From NCBI GenBank assembly GCA_020445165.1, contig JAGRHE010000011.1, positions 1-36,261 of the forward strand: a stretch of DNA of 36,261 bases, given 5' to 3'. Below the pieces are notes generated by a model that saw only the letters and a program-made list of their open reading frames with translations, did no database searches and was not told the DNA's origin. This stretch comes from Gammaproteobacteria bacterium. GTDB lineage: Bacteria > Pseudomonadota > Gammaproteobacteria > Chromatiales > Sedimenticolaceae. A program made the translations under genes and the position numbers. Of this stretch, positions 27,277 to 35,761 are shown piece by piece (the stretch's first letter is position 1; every line of letters starts with the position of its first letter).

Positions 27277-28527
27277 TCAACCGCGCAGCGCGCTGCGCAT
27301 CTGGTCGACCCTGGCCTTCGCCGCGTGCAGAATCTCCAGACTCTTCTCCGGGCCGGCATCGGCACCGAGTACCCGCTGAAAGGCGCTGATCTGCTCCATC
27401 GGTGGCAATCCGGCACCATCGTGCTTGCGCAGACGCTCGTGTACCTGTGCAACGATCAACAGGTCGGTGAAATCAGCCGGGCCGTTGTGTTGCCGCGTCC
27501 AGTCCTCGGCATCGCGCGCGGCAGCGATCACCAGCGGTGCGAACTTCCATGCACGCAGGATCATCGCGCCCAGTTCACCGCGCATGTGGTTTATGGTCGT
27601 CTCCAGGGCCTCGGCATCGGCAGCGAGTTCCGGGAAACGCTCCGCGTAGTTGAGAATGGCGATCGCGCCGATATCGTGAACCAGGCCGACCATCAGGGCC
27701 TCCTCGGGTCCGATCCCGGGTATCTCTCCCGCCAGGACGAAACACTGCGCGGCGATCTGTGCACTGTGCTTCCAGAGTACGTGCATGCGCTTCTGGATCA
27801 GTGGGTCCTTGCTCTTGAACACCTCCTTCAAAGCGAACGAGATGACCAGCTTCTTCGTGGTTTCCAGGCCCAGTCGCACGACGGCCGCAGAACAACTCTC
27901 GACCCCGGTGACCCCGGCGTAGAAGGCACTGTTCGAAACCTTGATGAGTTTCGCGGTCATCGCCGGATCGGTCTCGATCAGGCGGGCAACCTTGCGCGCG
28001 GTGGCCGAGTCCTGCTCGATCGTACGCCGGATCTTCAGCGCCAGGTCCGGCAGGCTCGGCAGGATCGACTTGTCCGACTTGAGGTCGCGGTACAGCTCGA
28101 AACTGAGCCGCGACTCAAGCTCTCTGCGTTCGCCTTCGTCCTCACTCTCCACCCGGATCGAACCGGCGGCAGACCCGCTACGCCCGCAACCGGCCGCACT
28201 GAGAACGATATCCGGCACCCGGATGCCGCGGACATTGCTGAGTGCCTTGACCGTGATGATCCTGGGCCGCAGATTCGCGACCGGCGTGCGCGCATGCTCC
28301 GCATTCAGTGCGACGACCCGGCTTTGCCCATCGGCTGCGTCGAACGACACCTGGCCCTCGGTGAGAAAATACGTGTAACCATCGTCGCTGCCACGCTCGA
28401 CGAGAAGCTGCCCCTTTTCGACGACGATCGGTTCGACTGCCTCGGCGACGACTTCGATCTGCCAGGGGGGCAGATCCGACAGCATTGGGATCTTGCGCAG
28501 GGCATCGGGTTCGCGAAAGTATGTCAT
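27277..28527 (-). CDS. cNMP-binding domain and HDOD-domain protein
   Basis: 416-residue cytoplasmic protein with the same layout as its convergent neighbour. The N-terminal cyclic-nucleotide-binding-like domain (about 10-125) carries LPPWQIEVVAEAVEPIVVEKG and TYFLTEGQVSF. The Arg-containing phosphate-binding cassette of true cAMP receptors is not evident. The HDOD domain (about 145-360) carries LPSLPDLALKIRRTIEQD, LIETDPAMTAKLIKVSNSA and LVHDIGAIAI. C-terminal helices follow. The ribosome site is weak. The shared motifs with the neighbour point to an old duplication with inversion or to two independent members. Confidence 0.92.
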   Translation of the reverse strand: MTYFREPDALRKIPMLSDLPPWQIEVVAEAVEPIVVEKGQLLVERGSDDGYTYFLTEGQVSFDAADGQSRVVALNAEHARTPVANLRPRIITVKALSNVRGIRVPDIVLSAAGCGRSGSAAGSIRVESEDEGERRELESRLSFELYRDLKSDKSILPSLPDLALKIRRTIEQDSATARKVARLIETDPAMTAKLIKVSNSAFYAGVTGVESCSAAVVRLGLETTKKLVISFALKEVFKSKDPLIQKRMHVLWKHSAQIAAQCFVLAGEIPGIGPEEALMVGLVHDIGAIAILNYAERFPELAADAEALETTINHMRGELGAMILRAWKFAPLVIAAARDAEDWTRQHNGPADFTDLLIVAQVHERLRKHDGAGLPPMEQISAFQRVLGADAGPEKSLEILHAAKARVDQMRSALRG

Positions 28528-28711
28528 GCCCGTTTAGCGGCCGTAGTCGAGCGCTATTGAGTCCAGCCAGGCAACAGCGCCGGGAACAAGCTTCCGGCAG
28601 CAGCAGGGACTTGATCGCGCTCGCGAAATCGGCAAATCATCGTGCCTGCCAATCGTAAATGCACAACCGCAGGCCGGCATAAGGGCGGGCGGCAAACGAG
28701 GGAGAAAATCG

Positions 28712-29620
28712 ATGACGCGCGTACCATCCTTAGCCTTCAGCCTGCTGCTGACCACCTCGCTGGGCAACCAGGCGCAGGCTGAACCGTCGCCAGTCGCTGA
28801 CATTCATCTGCATTGGAAATGGAATCAGAAAGAAATTACTTCAGCCAACCAGGCGCTCGCGGCCCTGGATGCGCAAAACGTCAGGCTTGGCGTCGTTACC
28901 GGCACACCGCCGCAGCTGGCACTCGAACTGCAGGCCCTGGACCCGGAACGCATCGTGGCCATCTATGGCCCGTACCGGATTCCCGGAGAATGGGCGACCT
29001 GGTACCGCGACAAGGATCTGATAGAGCGCGTGCGAACGGCGCTGGCCTCCGGTCAATACCACGGGATCGGCGAGATCCATATGATCGGCGGGTTCGTGAC
29101 CCATTGGCGCAAACCGCTGATCGCCGAGTTGTTCGGACTGGCTGCGGAATTCGACGTCCCGGTGCTGCTGCATACCGAGTTTTCTCGTGCCGATTACACG
29201 CTCGGCCTGTGCCAGGCCTATCCTGATACGCGATTCCTGTGGGCACACGCCGGCGCCATGCTCAAGCCAGCCGAGGTGCGACGGGTACTCGGTGGCTGCG
29301 ACAACCTGCACGCCGAGCTGTCGGCGCGCGATCCCTGGCGCCACGTGGCCAACCCGATCGTCGACCAACAGGGGACCTTGCTGCCGGCCTGGCGCGAACT
29401 GATCCTCGATTTCAGTGATCGCCTGATGGTCGGGTCGGACCCGGTATGGCCGGTCGAGCGACTCAATCCCTGGGACGAAAGCGACAGCGGCTGGCAGGAA
29501 TTGCCACGCTTTCTCGACTTTCACCGCAGCTGGCTGAGCCAGTTGCCGGCCGATGTCGATGAAGCCATACGCTGGCGCAACGCCCTTCGGTTTTTCAAGC
29601 GTGAAGAACCGGCTGGGTAA
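28712..29620 (+). CDS. Secreted metal-dependent amidohydrolase-family protein
   Basis: 302-residue exported TIM-barrel hydrolase. A signal peptide ends near residue 23 (AQA/EP). Metal-ligand candidates of the amidohydrolase superfamily are all in place: His32 and His34 (DIHLHW), Glu121 (GIGEIHM), His154 (VLLHTEF), His179 (WAHAGAM) and Asp243 (VGSDPVW). This is the arrangement of amidohydrolase-2 type enzymes such as lactonases and decarboxylases, but here it is periplasmic. GGGAG lies about eight bases before ATG 28712. It stands alone between a divergent HDOD gene and a convergent GGDEF-EAL gene. The substrate cannot be read from the sequence. Confidence 0.88.
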   Translation: MTRVPSLAFSLLLTTSLGNQAQAEPSPVADIHLHWKWNQKEITSANQALAALDAQNVRLGVVTGTPPQLALELQALDPERIVAIYGPYRIPGEWATWYRDKDLIERVRTALASGQYHGIGEIHMIGGFVTHWRKPLIAELFGLAAEFDVPVLLHTEFSRADYTLGLCQAYPDTRFLWAHAGAMLKPAEVRRVLGGCDNLHAELSARDPWRHVANPIVDQQGTLLPAWRELILDFSDRLMVGSDPVWPVERLNPWDESDSGWQELPRFLDFHRSWLSQLPADVDEAIRWRNALRFFKREEPAG

Positions 29621-29629
29621 GCGAATGAA

Positions 29630-32071
29630 TCAGGCCGCCAAAACCGGACTTGGGCGGCCGATGTGATACCCCTGGGCATAATCCACACCGAATGAAGCAA
29701 GCAACTTGAGTGTCTCTTCATCTTCGACAAACTCTGCCACGGTGATCTTGCCCAGCCCCTTGGCCACATCGGTCAGGGCCTTGACGAACAACTGGTCTTC
29801 GGCCGAGTGTGGCAGGTGCTGGATGAACGCACCGTCGATCTTGACGATGTCGACAGGAAGCTGGCGCAGATAGGCGAACGACGCGAAGCCGCTGCCGAAA
29901 TCATCCAGCGCGAATCGACATCCCAGCGACTTGATCTTGTGCATGAAGCTGATCGCATCCTGCACGTTGGCAACCGCAGCGGTCTCGGTGATCTCGACGA
30001 TCAGATCCGACGGGTCTATGCCGCTTTGCGCCAGCTCGGAATGGAACCATTCGAGCAGCAGGGGATCGTCGAGCACGCGACCGGACAGATTCACCGACAG
30101 CGACAGGCCCGGGTGTTCACGCACGCGCTCGATCGACTCGCGGATGACCCAGCGATCGATTTCGTGAATCTGGCCTGACTGCTCGGCGATCGGAATAAAA
30201 TTGTCCGGAAAAACCAGCTTGCCCGCGTTGTCGCGCATTCGGACCAGGGTCTCGTAGCGGGTCACGCGCCTGGCCTTGATGTCATGGATCGGCTGGAAGT
30301 GCAGCTCGAAGGCGTCCTCAATCAAGGCCTGATCGATCCGTTCACGCCACTTGGCACGCGATGCCAGCATTTCCTTTGCCTGTTCATCGGGCGAGAACAG
30401 GTGCCAGCGCCCACCGCCGGCTTCCTTGGCCTGGTACATGGCCATGTCGGCATTCGCCAGCAATTCGTTCAGTTCGCGCCCATGATCGGGAAACAGTGTG
30501 ATACCGATACTGCAGCTCACCTTGTGCACCCGGCCGTTGGCCGAAAAATCGACCTGTCGCAGGTCGTGCTGGAGTTTGTTCGCCATGTAGACGGCTTCTT
30601 CCGCCCCTCCTTCCGGCAGCACCAGGGCGAACTCGTCGCCGCCCAGACGGGCGAGCACATCAGAATGCCGTACGGCGTCGCGCAAGCTGCTGGCAACCAG
30701 CAACAACAGAGCATCACCGGCCTGGTGACCACTCAGATCATTGACATACTTGAACTGGTCGAGGTCGAAGAACAGCAGCGCACCGGTACGGCCATAACGG
30801 GTGCTCAGCGACAGCACCTGTCCGAACACCTCCTGGAACCGCCGTCGGTTGTAGAGATTGGTCAGCGGGTCATGATCGGCCAGCCAGACGAGATTCTGTT
30901 CAGCTTCCAACCGGGCCGTCAACGCACCCTCGAGATCGACAGACAGCTCGCGTACCGAGTCGACGACGACATCGATTTCATCGGCAGCGATCCGCGTCTG
31001 GCGCGCAGGCAGCGCTTCGCGCAGCGCCGAGAAATCGTTGCGCGACAGCGACGGCAGCACACCAACCAGCTGGCGGATGCGATTCATCGGTTTCCACAGG
31101 AATGCCAGCAGGATGATGCCCGTCGTCGACAGGCCTGCCAGACCGGCGATCAGGATCACCTTGTTCGATGCCGCAAGCAGCTCAAAATCATCGCTGACCG
31201 GGGTGATCACCATGAACCCTGTCTCGGGGCCGGCAGCCAGATCGTAGCCGAGCAGGCATGCATACCAATCACCCTCGTGTTGCACGTAGGCGACATCGTT
31301 CACCACCTGCTCCAGCGTATGTTCCCGCTGCAACATCTGCAGTACCTCAAAACTGACGCGAGGATTGCTCAGCACCGGAACATCGACCTGCCACTGGTCC
31401 AGATATCGCCCCTGTTCACGCCCGTGCAGCGCATTCCCTTCTGAGCGCGCGACGAGGATGCCGACCTCGGACCCGGAAAGTCGCTGAAATTCGATCAAAC
31501 CATCGGCAACCTGGCGACCGATGACCAATGCACCACCTCGCAGCTCTCCCTGCAGTTGCGGCACTGCCAGCGACAGTTCGCAATCAGGCCGGCATTCGAT
31601 CCGCCCTGCCGGCTCCTTCGATGTCAGCGCCTGGCGTGCGAGGCGCATATCACGCTGCTGTCGCTTTCTGTCAGGCCAGCTGAACACGAGTTCACCCGAC
31701 ACATCGACGAATGACAGCGAGGCGATCCCCCACTCCAGGTTCAGCATGGCACTGTGTTGGCGCAGGATGGTGGTCAGCTGGCGCTCGATGTCCTGGTATT
31801 GCCTGCCCCCACGCAGCAGGGGAATGAAGCTGACGAAGCTGCCCAGCTGTTCGTAGTCACGCTGCAACAGGCCGGAGATCATCTTCTGCTGTTGCTGCAG
31901 CAGATCGTGCGCCTGTTGGTCGAACTGATGATTGGACTGGCGATACGCAACCAGGGTGATCAGCGAATTGACGATCACGAGAACCAGGCTGACGATCAAC
32001 CCGACCTTCCATTTCAGGCTGATGAAACGCTGCCCCGACGCCCGTTCCGATTGCGACATGCCCGCACTCAT
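29630..32071 (-). CDS. Membrane GGDEF-EAL c-di-GMP protein with periplasmic sensor
   Basis: 813-residue inner-membrane protein that may make and/or break c-di-GMP. Helices at about residues 22-42 and about 300-325 enclose a periplasmic sensor of about 255 residues, probably Cache-like or CHASE4-like, followed by a HAMP-like linker. GGDEF is intact at 477-481 with inhibitory site RHSD five residues before. The EAL domain (from about 580) has ETL instead of EAL (607-609), keeping the metal-binding Glu. It also keeps VNLSGR, VEITET, LDDFGSGF, VKIDGAF, VAEFVED and YAQGYHIG. Starts at 32071 or 32059 are both possible; GGATGAG precedes the second. The gene begins seven bases after the porin stop. 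Confidence 0.92.
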   Translation of the reverse strand: MSAGMSQSERASGQRFISLKWKVGLIVSLVLVIVNSLITLVAYRQSNHQFDQQAHDLLQQQQKMISGLLQRDYEQLGSFVSFIPLLRGGRQYQDIERQLTTILRQHSAMLNLEWGIASLSFVDVSGELVFSWPDRKRQQRDMRLARQALTSKEPAGRIECRPDCELSLAVPQLQGELRGGALVIGRQVADGLIEFQRLSGSEVGILVARSEGNALHGREQGRYLDQWQVDVPVLSNPRVSFEVLQMLQREHTLEQVVNDVAYVQHEGDWYACLLGYDLAAGPETGFMVITPVSDDFELLAASNKVILIAGLAGLSTTGIILLAFLWKPMNRIRQLVGVLPSLSRNDFSALREALPARQTRIAADEIDVVVDSVRELSVDLEGALTARLEAEQNLVWLADHDPLTNLYNRRRFQEVFGQVLSLSTRYGRTGALLFFDLDQFKYVNDLSGHQAGDALLLLVASSLRDAVRHSDVLARLGGDEFALVLPEGGAEEAVYMANKLQHDLRQVDFSANGRVHKVSCSIGITLFPDHGRELNELLANADMAMYQAKEAGGGRWHLFSPDEQAKEMLASRAKWRERIDQALIEDAFELHFQPIHDIKARRVTRYETLVRMRDNAGKLVFPDNFIPIAEQSGQIHEIDRWVIRESIERVREHPGLSLSVNLSGRVLDDPLLLEWFHSELAQSGIDPSDLIVEITETAAVANVQDAISFMHKIKSLGCRFALDDFGSGFASFAYLRQLPVDIVKIDGAFIQHLPHSAEDQLFVKALTDVAKGLGKITVAEFVEDEETLKLLASFGVDYAQGYHIGRPSPVLAA

Positions 32072-32078
32072 CCGCGCG

Positions 32079-33308
32079 TCAGAAACGGTACGACGCCAAC
32101 AATGAGAACATCTGCCAATCCTTCTCATGCTCGAGCGGCAAAGGATTCTCGCGCCGCGACAGGGTCCAGGTACCCTTGTTCCATTGATGCTCGACGCGCA
32201 GCATCAGTTGCGGGGTCACATCCCAGCGCAGGCCTATCATCAGATCCTTTTGGTAAAAACTGTGCGGCGGAGCCAGGCCGAAACTGGCGGCCGAGAAGCG
32301 GCGACCGTTGCGATCATCCTTGGAGGCAAATCCCTCTGCATAGCGCGCCACCAGTTCGACATCGTCGCGCAACAGGTAGCTGCCCTGCAGGTAATAACCC
32401 TGCACCGTACTGTCGCGCGCATCGTAGAAGGGTGACAGGCCATCGAAGTCCACCGGTTGTTCCATGTATTCGGCCGTCAGGCTCCAGTTCTCGGCGTTGT
32501 ACTGCAACGACGCAACCCAGAACAGGAAATCGATCCCACCATCGGCAATCGGGTCGATTGCATCGGCATCGAACTCCAGGCGGGCTTTCGCCGCGCTGAG
32601 CGCCAGACGCCAGGCGCCATCGTCACTGGAATATTCCACCCGTCCGGCCACAGCGAGATTGGCTGGCTCGAGGTCACCCTCGTAATCGCGATCGAGATAC
32701 GAGATCTCGACATTCTCATCGATCGTTGTACGGCCGACAGCGGCATTGAACGACCAGCTGCCGGCGTCCGTGTACAGCTTGGCATAAGCCTGCAGACCGT
32801 CGGCCGAAAGGATCAGGTTGCGCACCTGGTCGAAGTAGATCTGCTGCGGCAGAAAAATGCTGGGACGGGTGAAAGCGACATCCCGGGTATCGTTGTACAA
32901 CCCGATCGGTGTCTTGCTGCGCCCAAACATCAGGCCGAAGGTCTGCGACTGGTTGCTGACGACCGTCCAGTCCATCAAGGCGAAATCCACGGTCGGCGAC
33001 CCGTCGTACATCTCGCCCGCCCGGCGCGACAGCAGCTGTCCGGCAAACGACAACGAAGGCGTGGCCCGATACGAAAGGTTGATGCCGAGCTCGGTGAACT
33101 CGAAGCTGCCGTTCTCGCTGTCGCCGAAGAAATCGTTGTCGCTGGTCTGGACAAAACCCTGGGTCGCGAAACCATGAACCTGGACATCGTCTGACCATGC
33201 CGCATCGGACGCCAACGGTGCCACCGCCAATGCGATCAGCAGAAGGGTCGCCACGTGCCAGGTAGGCACGCGTTCAGTTTTGCAGCTGCAGTTCGCGAAC
33301 GCTTTCAT
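32079..33308 (-). CDS. Outer-membrane beta-barrel porin-like protein
   Basis: 409-residue protein with a long N-terminal region containing a hydrophobic signal segment (ATLLLIALAVAPLASDA), then alternating aromatic/polar strands throughout. It ends in LLASYRF, the terminal Phe being the outer-membrane insertion signal. Typical strand pieces are VHGFATQGFVQ, LSFAGQLLSR and LRVEHQWNKG. The mature part begins WSDDVQVHG. The start lies 35 bases inside the preceding PstS-like gene, so the genes are coupled. Middle member of a three-gene module with a phosphate-binding-like protein and a membrane c-di-GMP enzyme. The solute is unknown. Confidence 0.87.
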   Translation of the reverse strand: MKAFANCSCKTERVPTWHVATLLLIALAVAPLASDAAWSDDVQVHGFATQGFVQTSDNDFFGDSENGSFEFTELGINLSYRATPSLSFAGQLLSRRAGEMYDGSPTVDFALMDWTVVSNQSQTFGLMFGRSKTPIGLYNDTRDVAFTRPSIFLPQQIYFDQVRNLILSADGLQAYAKLYTDAGSWSFNAAVGRTTIDENVEISYLDRDYEGDLEPANLAVAGRVEYSSDDGAWRLALSAAKARLEFDADAIDPIADGGIDFLFWVASLQYNAENWSLTAEYMEQPVDFDGLSPFYDARDSTVQGYYLQGSYLLRDDVELVARYAEGFASKDDRNGRRFSAASFGLAPPHSFYQKDLMIGLRWDVTPQLMLRVEHQWNKGTWTLSRRENPLPLEHEKDWQMFSLLASYRF

Positions 33309-33726
33309 CTATCTGTTCTCTCGGAAGATAGCCAATTGCACCCGGGGTGCCCGCCACGGCCTTGCGCATCGCCTCGGCGTCTGACACAAGCTCTGGAGAC
33401 TGTCCGGCACCCGAATAGAGTTGCCGGTCCCAGACGCGGCGCAGTTGCCTGGGGTAGAGGCCGAGCAGTTCCTTGCTGAAGTCCCGATGCGCGGGATGGT
33501 CGTCAGGCAACACGAACACACGTACGGCACTGCCATCCGGCCAACTGTTGACCTGCATGCTGAATATGAGTCGGGTGCCGTTGACCGAAAGGGAATCGAT
33601 GGCTGCCGATGGGTGAGCGATGAGGACTTGTTCTGCCAGGCAGACAGAGGACAGCGCCGTCAGCAACGTCATCAGGACGTAACCGGCCGCTCTGCGCAGA
33701 CCCGACAGTATCGACATGGACTGCAT
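33274..33726 (-). CDS. Small periplasmic PstS-like substrate-binding protein
   Basis: 150-residue exported protein. A signal peptide of about 31 residues (ending SVCLA/EQ) is followed by a shortened phosphate-ABC-transporter-type binding domain: HPSAAIDSLSVNGTRLIF, WPDGSAVRVFVLPDDHPAHRDF, LYPRQLRRVWDR and the closing TPGAIGYLP. This length, about half of true PstS, defines a group often encoded beside a porin and a membrane GGDEF/EAL or kinase protein, and not beside transport ABC subunits. No Pst permease is present in the window. No clear ribosome site precedes ATG 33726. It may present a ligand to the sensor of the c-di-GMP enzyme (inference). Confidence 0.87.
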   Translation of the reverse strand: MQSMSILSGLRRAAGYVLMTLLTALSSVCLAEQVLIAHPSAAIDSLSVNGTRLIFSMQVNSWPDGSAVRVFVLPDDHPAHRDFSKELLGLYPRQLRRVWDRQLYSGAGQSPELVSDAEAMRKAVAGTPGAIGYLPREQIDESVRELQLQN

Positions 33727-33902
33727 GGGGTGGCTAGGTCTGCATGCACCTCGCGGTGCAACCTGGCCACCCTCTTGCTGCTTGGCGTGGATTCACTGAC
33801 TGCACGATCGAAGCCCCCTCTGGCCGTTCAATCATCCCACGATCCCGGTGGGAACCCGGACGACGGGAGTCGATGCAGCATTTTCGCCTGCGCGCGCCAG
33901 CG

Positions 33903-34382
33903 TCAGTCCGTACCCGCGATCCGCTTTCCAGTTGCCCGCCGCACATCCTGGAAGATGCTCTGCAGGTCACTGTGCCAGCGAGCGAGCTGAATCTGGATTT
34001 CCGAATCGGCAAAATACGGCGCCAATGCTTCTGGATTCAGGATGGTCAGCAACGTCTCGTCGTTCTCTGCAATAACGGCCATCTTCAGCGGAACATAAGA
34101 AACCAGTTCCGGATAACGCTCGCTGATCTGGCGCACCTCGGCGACCTTGCCGAAGAACACAACCTTGTAGAAATCGGTCTTGTAGCCGAAATCGGTCATG
34201 CCACCATCACACAGTTGCAAGTGGGCGATCGAGTATCCGTGCTCCTGGATACTCGACTGGACATATTCGAGGACCAGTTCGGCCCGCATCGGGATACGGA
34301 TCATCAGCATCGCGTCGGCCAGCGCCGAGCTTCCCATGACCAGCAGCACGGCTGCGAACAGCATGCGTACGCGCATCTTCAT
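33903..34382 (-). CDS. Exported DUF302-domain protein
   Basis: 159-residue periplasmic protein with a signal peptide (MLFAAVLLVMGSSALA/DA, about residues 7-22) and one DUF302 domain (about 25-135). Family features are SSIQEHGYSIAHLQLCD, the FYKVVFFG strand and YVPLKMAVIAENDETLL. GGAGGTGA five bases before ATG 34382 clearly fixes the start. The start overlaps the stop of the cytochrome-DUF302 gene by four bases, so both are made together. The domain also ends the upstream protein, so the operon encodes two DUF302 modules. DUF302 has been linked to sulphur and haem/redox contexts, but its biochemical role is not settled. Confidence 0.87.
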   Translation of the reverse strand: MKMRVRMLFAAVLLVMGSSALADAMLMIRIPMRAELVLEYVQSSIQEHGYSIAHLQLCDGGMTDFGYKTDFYKVVFFGKVAEVRQISERYPELVSYVPLKMAVIAENDETLLTILNPEALAPYFADSEIQIQLARWHSDLQSIFQDVRRATGKRIAGTD

Positions 34383-35434
34383 AGCGTCACCTCCTCGATG
34401 ATCTCGACGAAGGTTTCCTCCATCCGGTCCCAAAGATCGACCAGCTCGTCGTTGTTGAACCAGCGTGAGACCACGCGCAGATTGGGTACCGCCAGGGTCA
34501 CCGAGCCATCTGCCCGCTCGATCACGGTGATCCTGCATGGCAATACGATGCCGAGCCGCGGCTCGATCTTCAACATCCCGTACAACACGTTGAAATTGCA
34601 GAAACGAACACCGACCTGCCGGGTATTGACGCTGAACTCGTCGATAAGCCCCTGTTCCAGCAGCCGGTCGGGAAAGATCCGGAAATTGGCCCCGGTCAAT
34701 GCCGCCTTGACGTTCGCCAAGGTGGTCTCGAAATCGTGCGGCGAATCGTAGATATGAGTTGGCCGTTCGTCCGCATCCAACGACTCGGGCGGACTCTGCT
34801 GGCCCTCGAACGAGCGAACGTAGGCCACCAGGTCGTTTATCTCGCTATCGCTCAGCTTGCCGTCACCGAACGCCGGCATACCCGACATCTTGCGACCGGA
34901 CTCGATCACCCGGCGAATCATGTGGTCGGATGCAGATTCGAGAAACCCCCGATTGGAGATCGACGCCGGCATGACCAGGAACGAGCGTTCGCGCGATAGG
35001 GTCACGCCGGTTCCACTGCCCTCACCACTGCCATCATCAGCGTGACACTTGGTGCAGTGCTCGGTATACAGCGCCAGACCGTTTTCAGCATCACCGGAAA
35101 CCGCTTCAGTACTGAGACCGGGATCCGCCGTCTGGGTACGCTGGCGCAGAAAACGCACAATGGCGTCGACCTGGGCATCGCTGAGCCGCTCGAATGCCGG
35201 CATCACGCGTCCGGGTCGCCCGACCCGTATCGTCTTGTGCAGGTAAGCGTCGCTGACATCGGACAGCTTGACTGCCGGCAGTGGCAGCCCGATGCCGCCT
35301 TGGCCCTCGATCTGGTGACAGGCACTGCAATGCTCGATGTAGAGTTCGCGACCGTCCGGCGCAGCAGCCGCCGGAAACAGCGAGGCCGCCAGCAGCAACG
35401 TCAGCAGTGCGCGCAGAAAAAGACTTTTGAACAT
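34379..35434 (-). CDS. Di-haem cytochrome c with C-terminal DUF302 domain
   Basis: 351-residue exported redox protein. A signal peptide covers residues 1-25. Two class I cytochrome c domains bind haem through CSACH (36-40) and CTKCH (127-131), with likely axial methionines in RVMPAF and SGMPAFG. A linker leads to a DUF302 domain (about 232-345: DSPHDFETTLANVKAAL, FCNFNVLYGMLK, LGIVLPCRITVIE). ATG 35434 is chosen because it begins the signal peptide and lies about 29 bases after the predicted transcription start; upstream ATGs at 35440 and 35458 are possible. The operon continues into the single-DUF302 gene. Fusion to two haems suggests DUF302 acts in electron transfer or on a redox-active ligand. 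Confidence 0.92.
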   Translation of the reverse strand: MFKSLFLRALLTLLLAASLFPAAAAPDGRELYIEHCSACHQIEGQGGIGLPLPAVKLSDVSDAYLHKTIRVGRPGRVMPAFERLSDAQVDAIVRFLRQRTQTADPGLSTEAVSGDAENGLALYTEHCTKCHADDGSGEGSGTGVTLSRERSFLVMPASISNRGFLESASDHMIRRVIESGRKMSGMPAFGDGKLSDSEINDLVAYVRSFEGQQSPPESLDADERPTHIYDSPHDFETTLANVKAALTGANFRIFPDRLLEQGLIDEFSVNTRQVGVRFCNFNVLYGMLKIEPRLGIVLPCRITVIERADGSVTLAVPNLRVVSRWFNNDELVDLWDRMEETFVEIIEEVTL

Positions 35435-35469
35435 CTCCATAACCCTGGTTAAGGTCATATTGCAGCGCA

Positions 35470-35478
35470 ATATTAGCA
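35470..35478 (-). promoter_or_regulatory. Extended -10 promoter of the cytochrome-DUF302 operon
   Basis: Read on the minus strand: TGCTAATAT, an extended -10 (TGN plus TAATAT at 35470-35475) in a locally AT-rich patch that stands out from its GC-rich surroundings. No good -35 is seen, as is usual for extended -10 promoters. Transcription would begin near 35463. Confidence 0.55.
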
Positions 35479-35479
35479 A

Positions 35480-35761
35480 ATTCTGATTAAAAAACCGGGT
35501 CGGATCGCAAGTGTTTGAGATCGATCAACAAATCGACTGCCGCGTCGCCTCGGCCAACCCGTCACAGCCCCCGAACTGGCTAGCGGCGGCCCGAGGGGCG
35601 GCTTTAGTACTCTCGTGCCCTGCGCGGGGAATTCACGTGGCAGTCCGAAGACTCCGATCGAGGTGGATATCACGCCGCCGGCCGGTCCCGATATTGGCGC
35701 GGAACCGAACACCCGGTAGCCACCTCCGCTGCCACGCCATGCTGGCCCACCCGGGATCAGT
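35480..35761. other. Intergenic region between parE and the cytochrome-DUF302 operon
   Basis: About 280 bases between two minus-strand genes. GC-rich except near 35500. No convincing gene, terminator hairpin with T-run or repeat was found. Open frames here have low-complexity Pro/Gly/Arg composition and look spurious. Confidence 0.45.

Noticed and set aside
27325..28560. 411-codon plus-strand frame opposite the second HDOD gene
   Set aside because: Antisense shadow; spans the HDOD start and has no domain.
30284..31444. 386-codon plus-strand frame opposite the GGDEF-EAL gene
   Set aside because: Antisense shadow with His/Gln-rich low-sense sequence.
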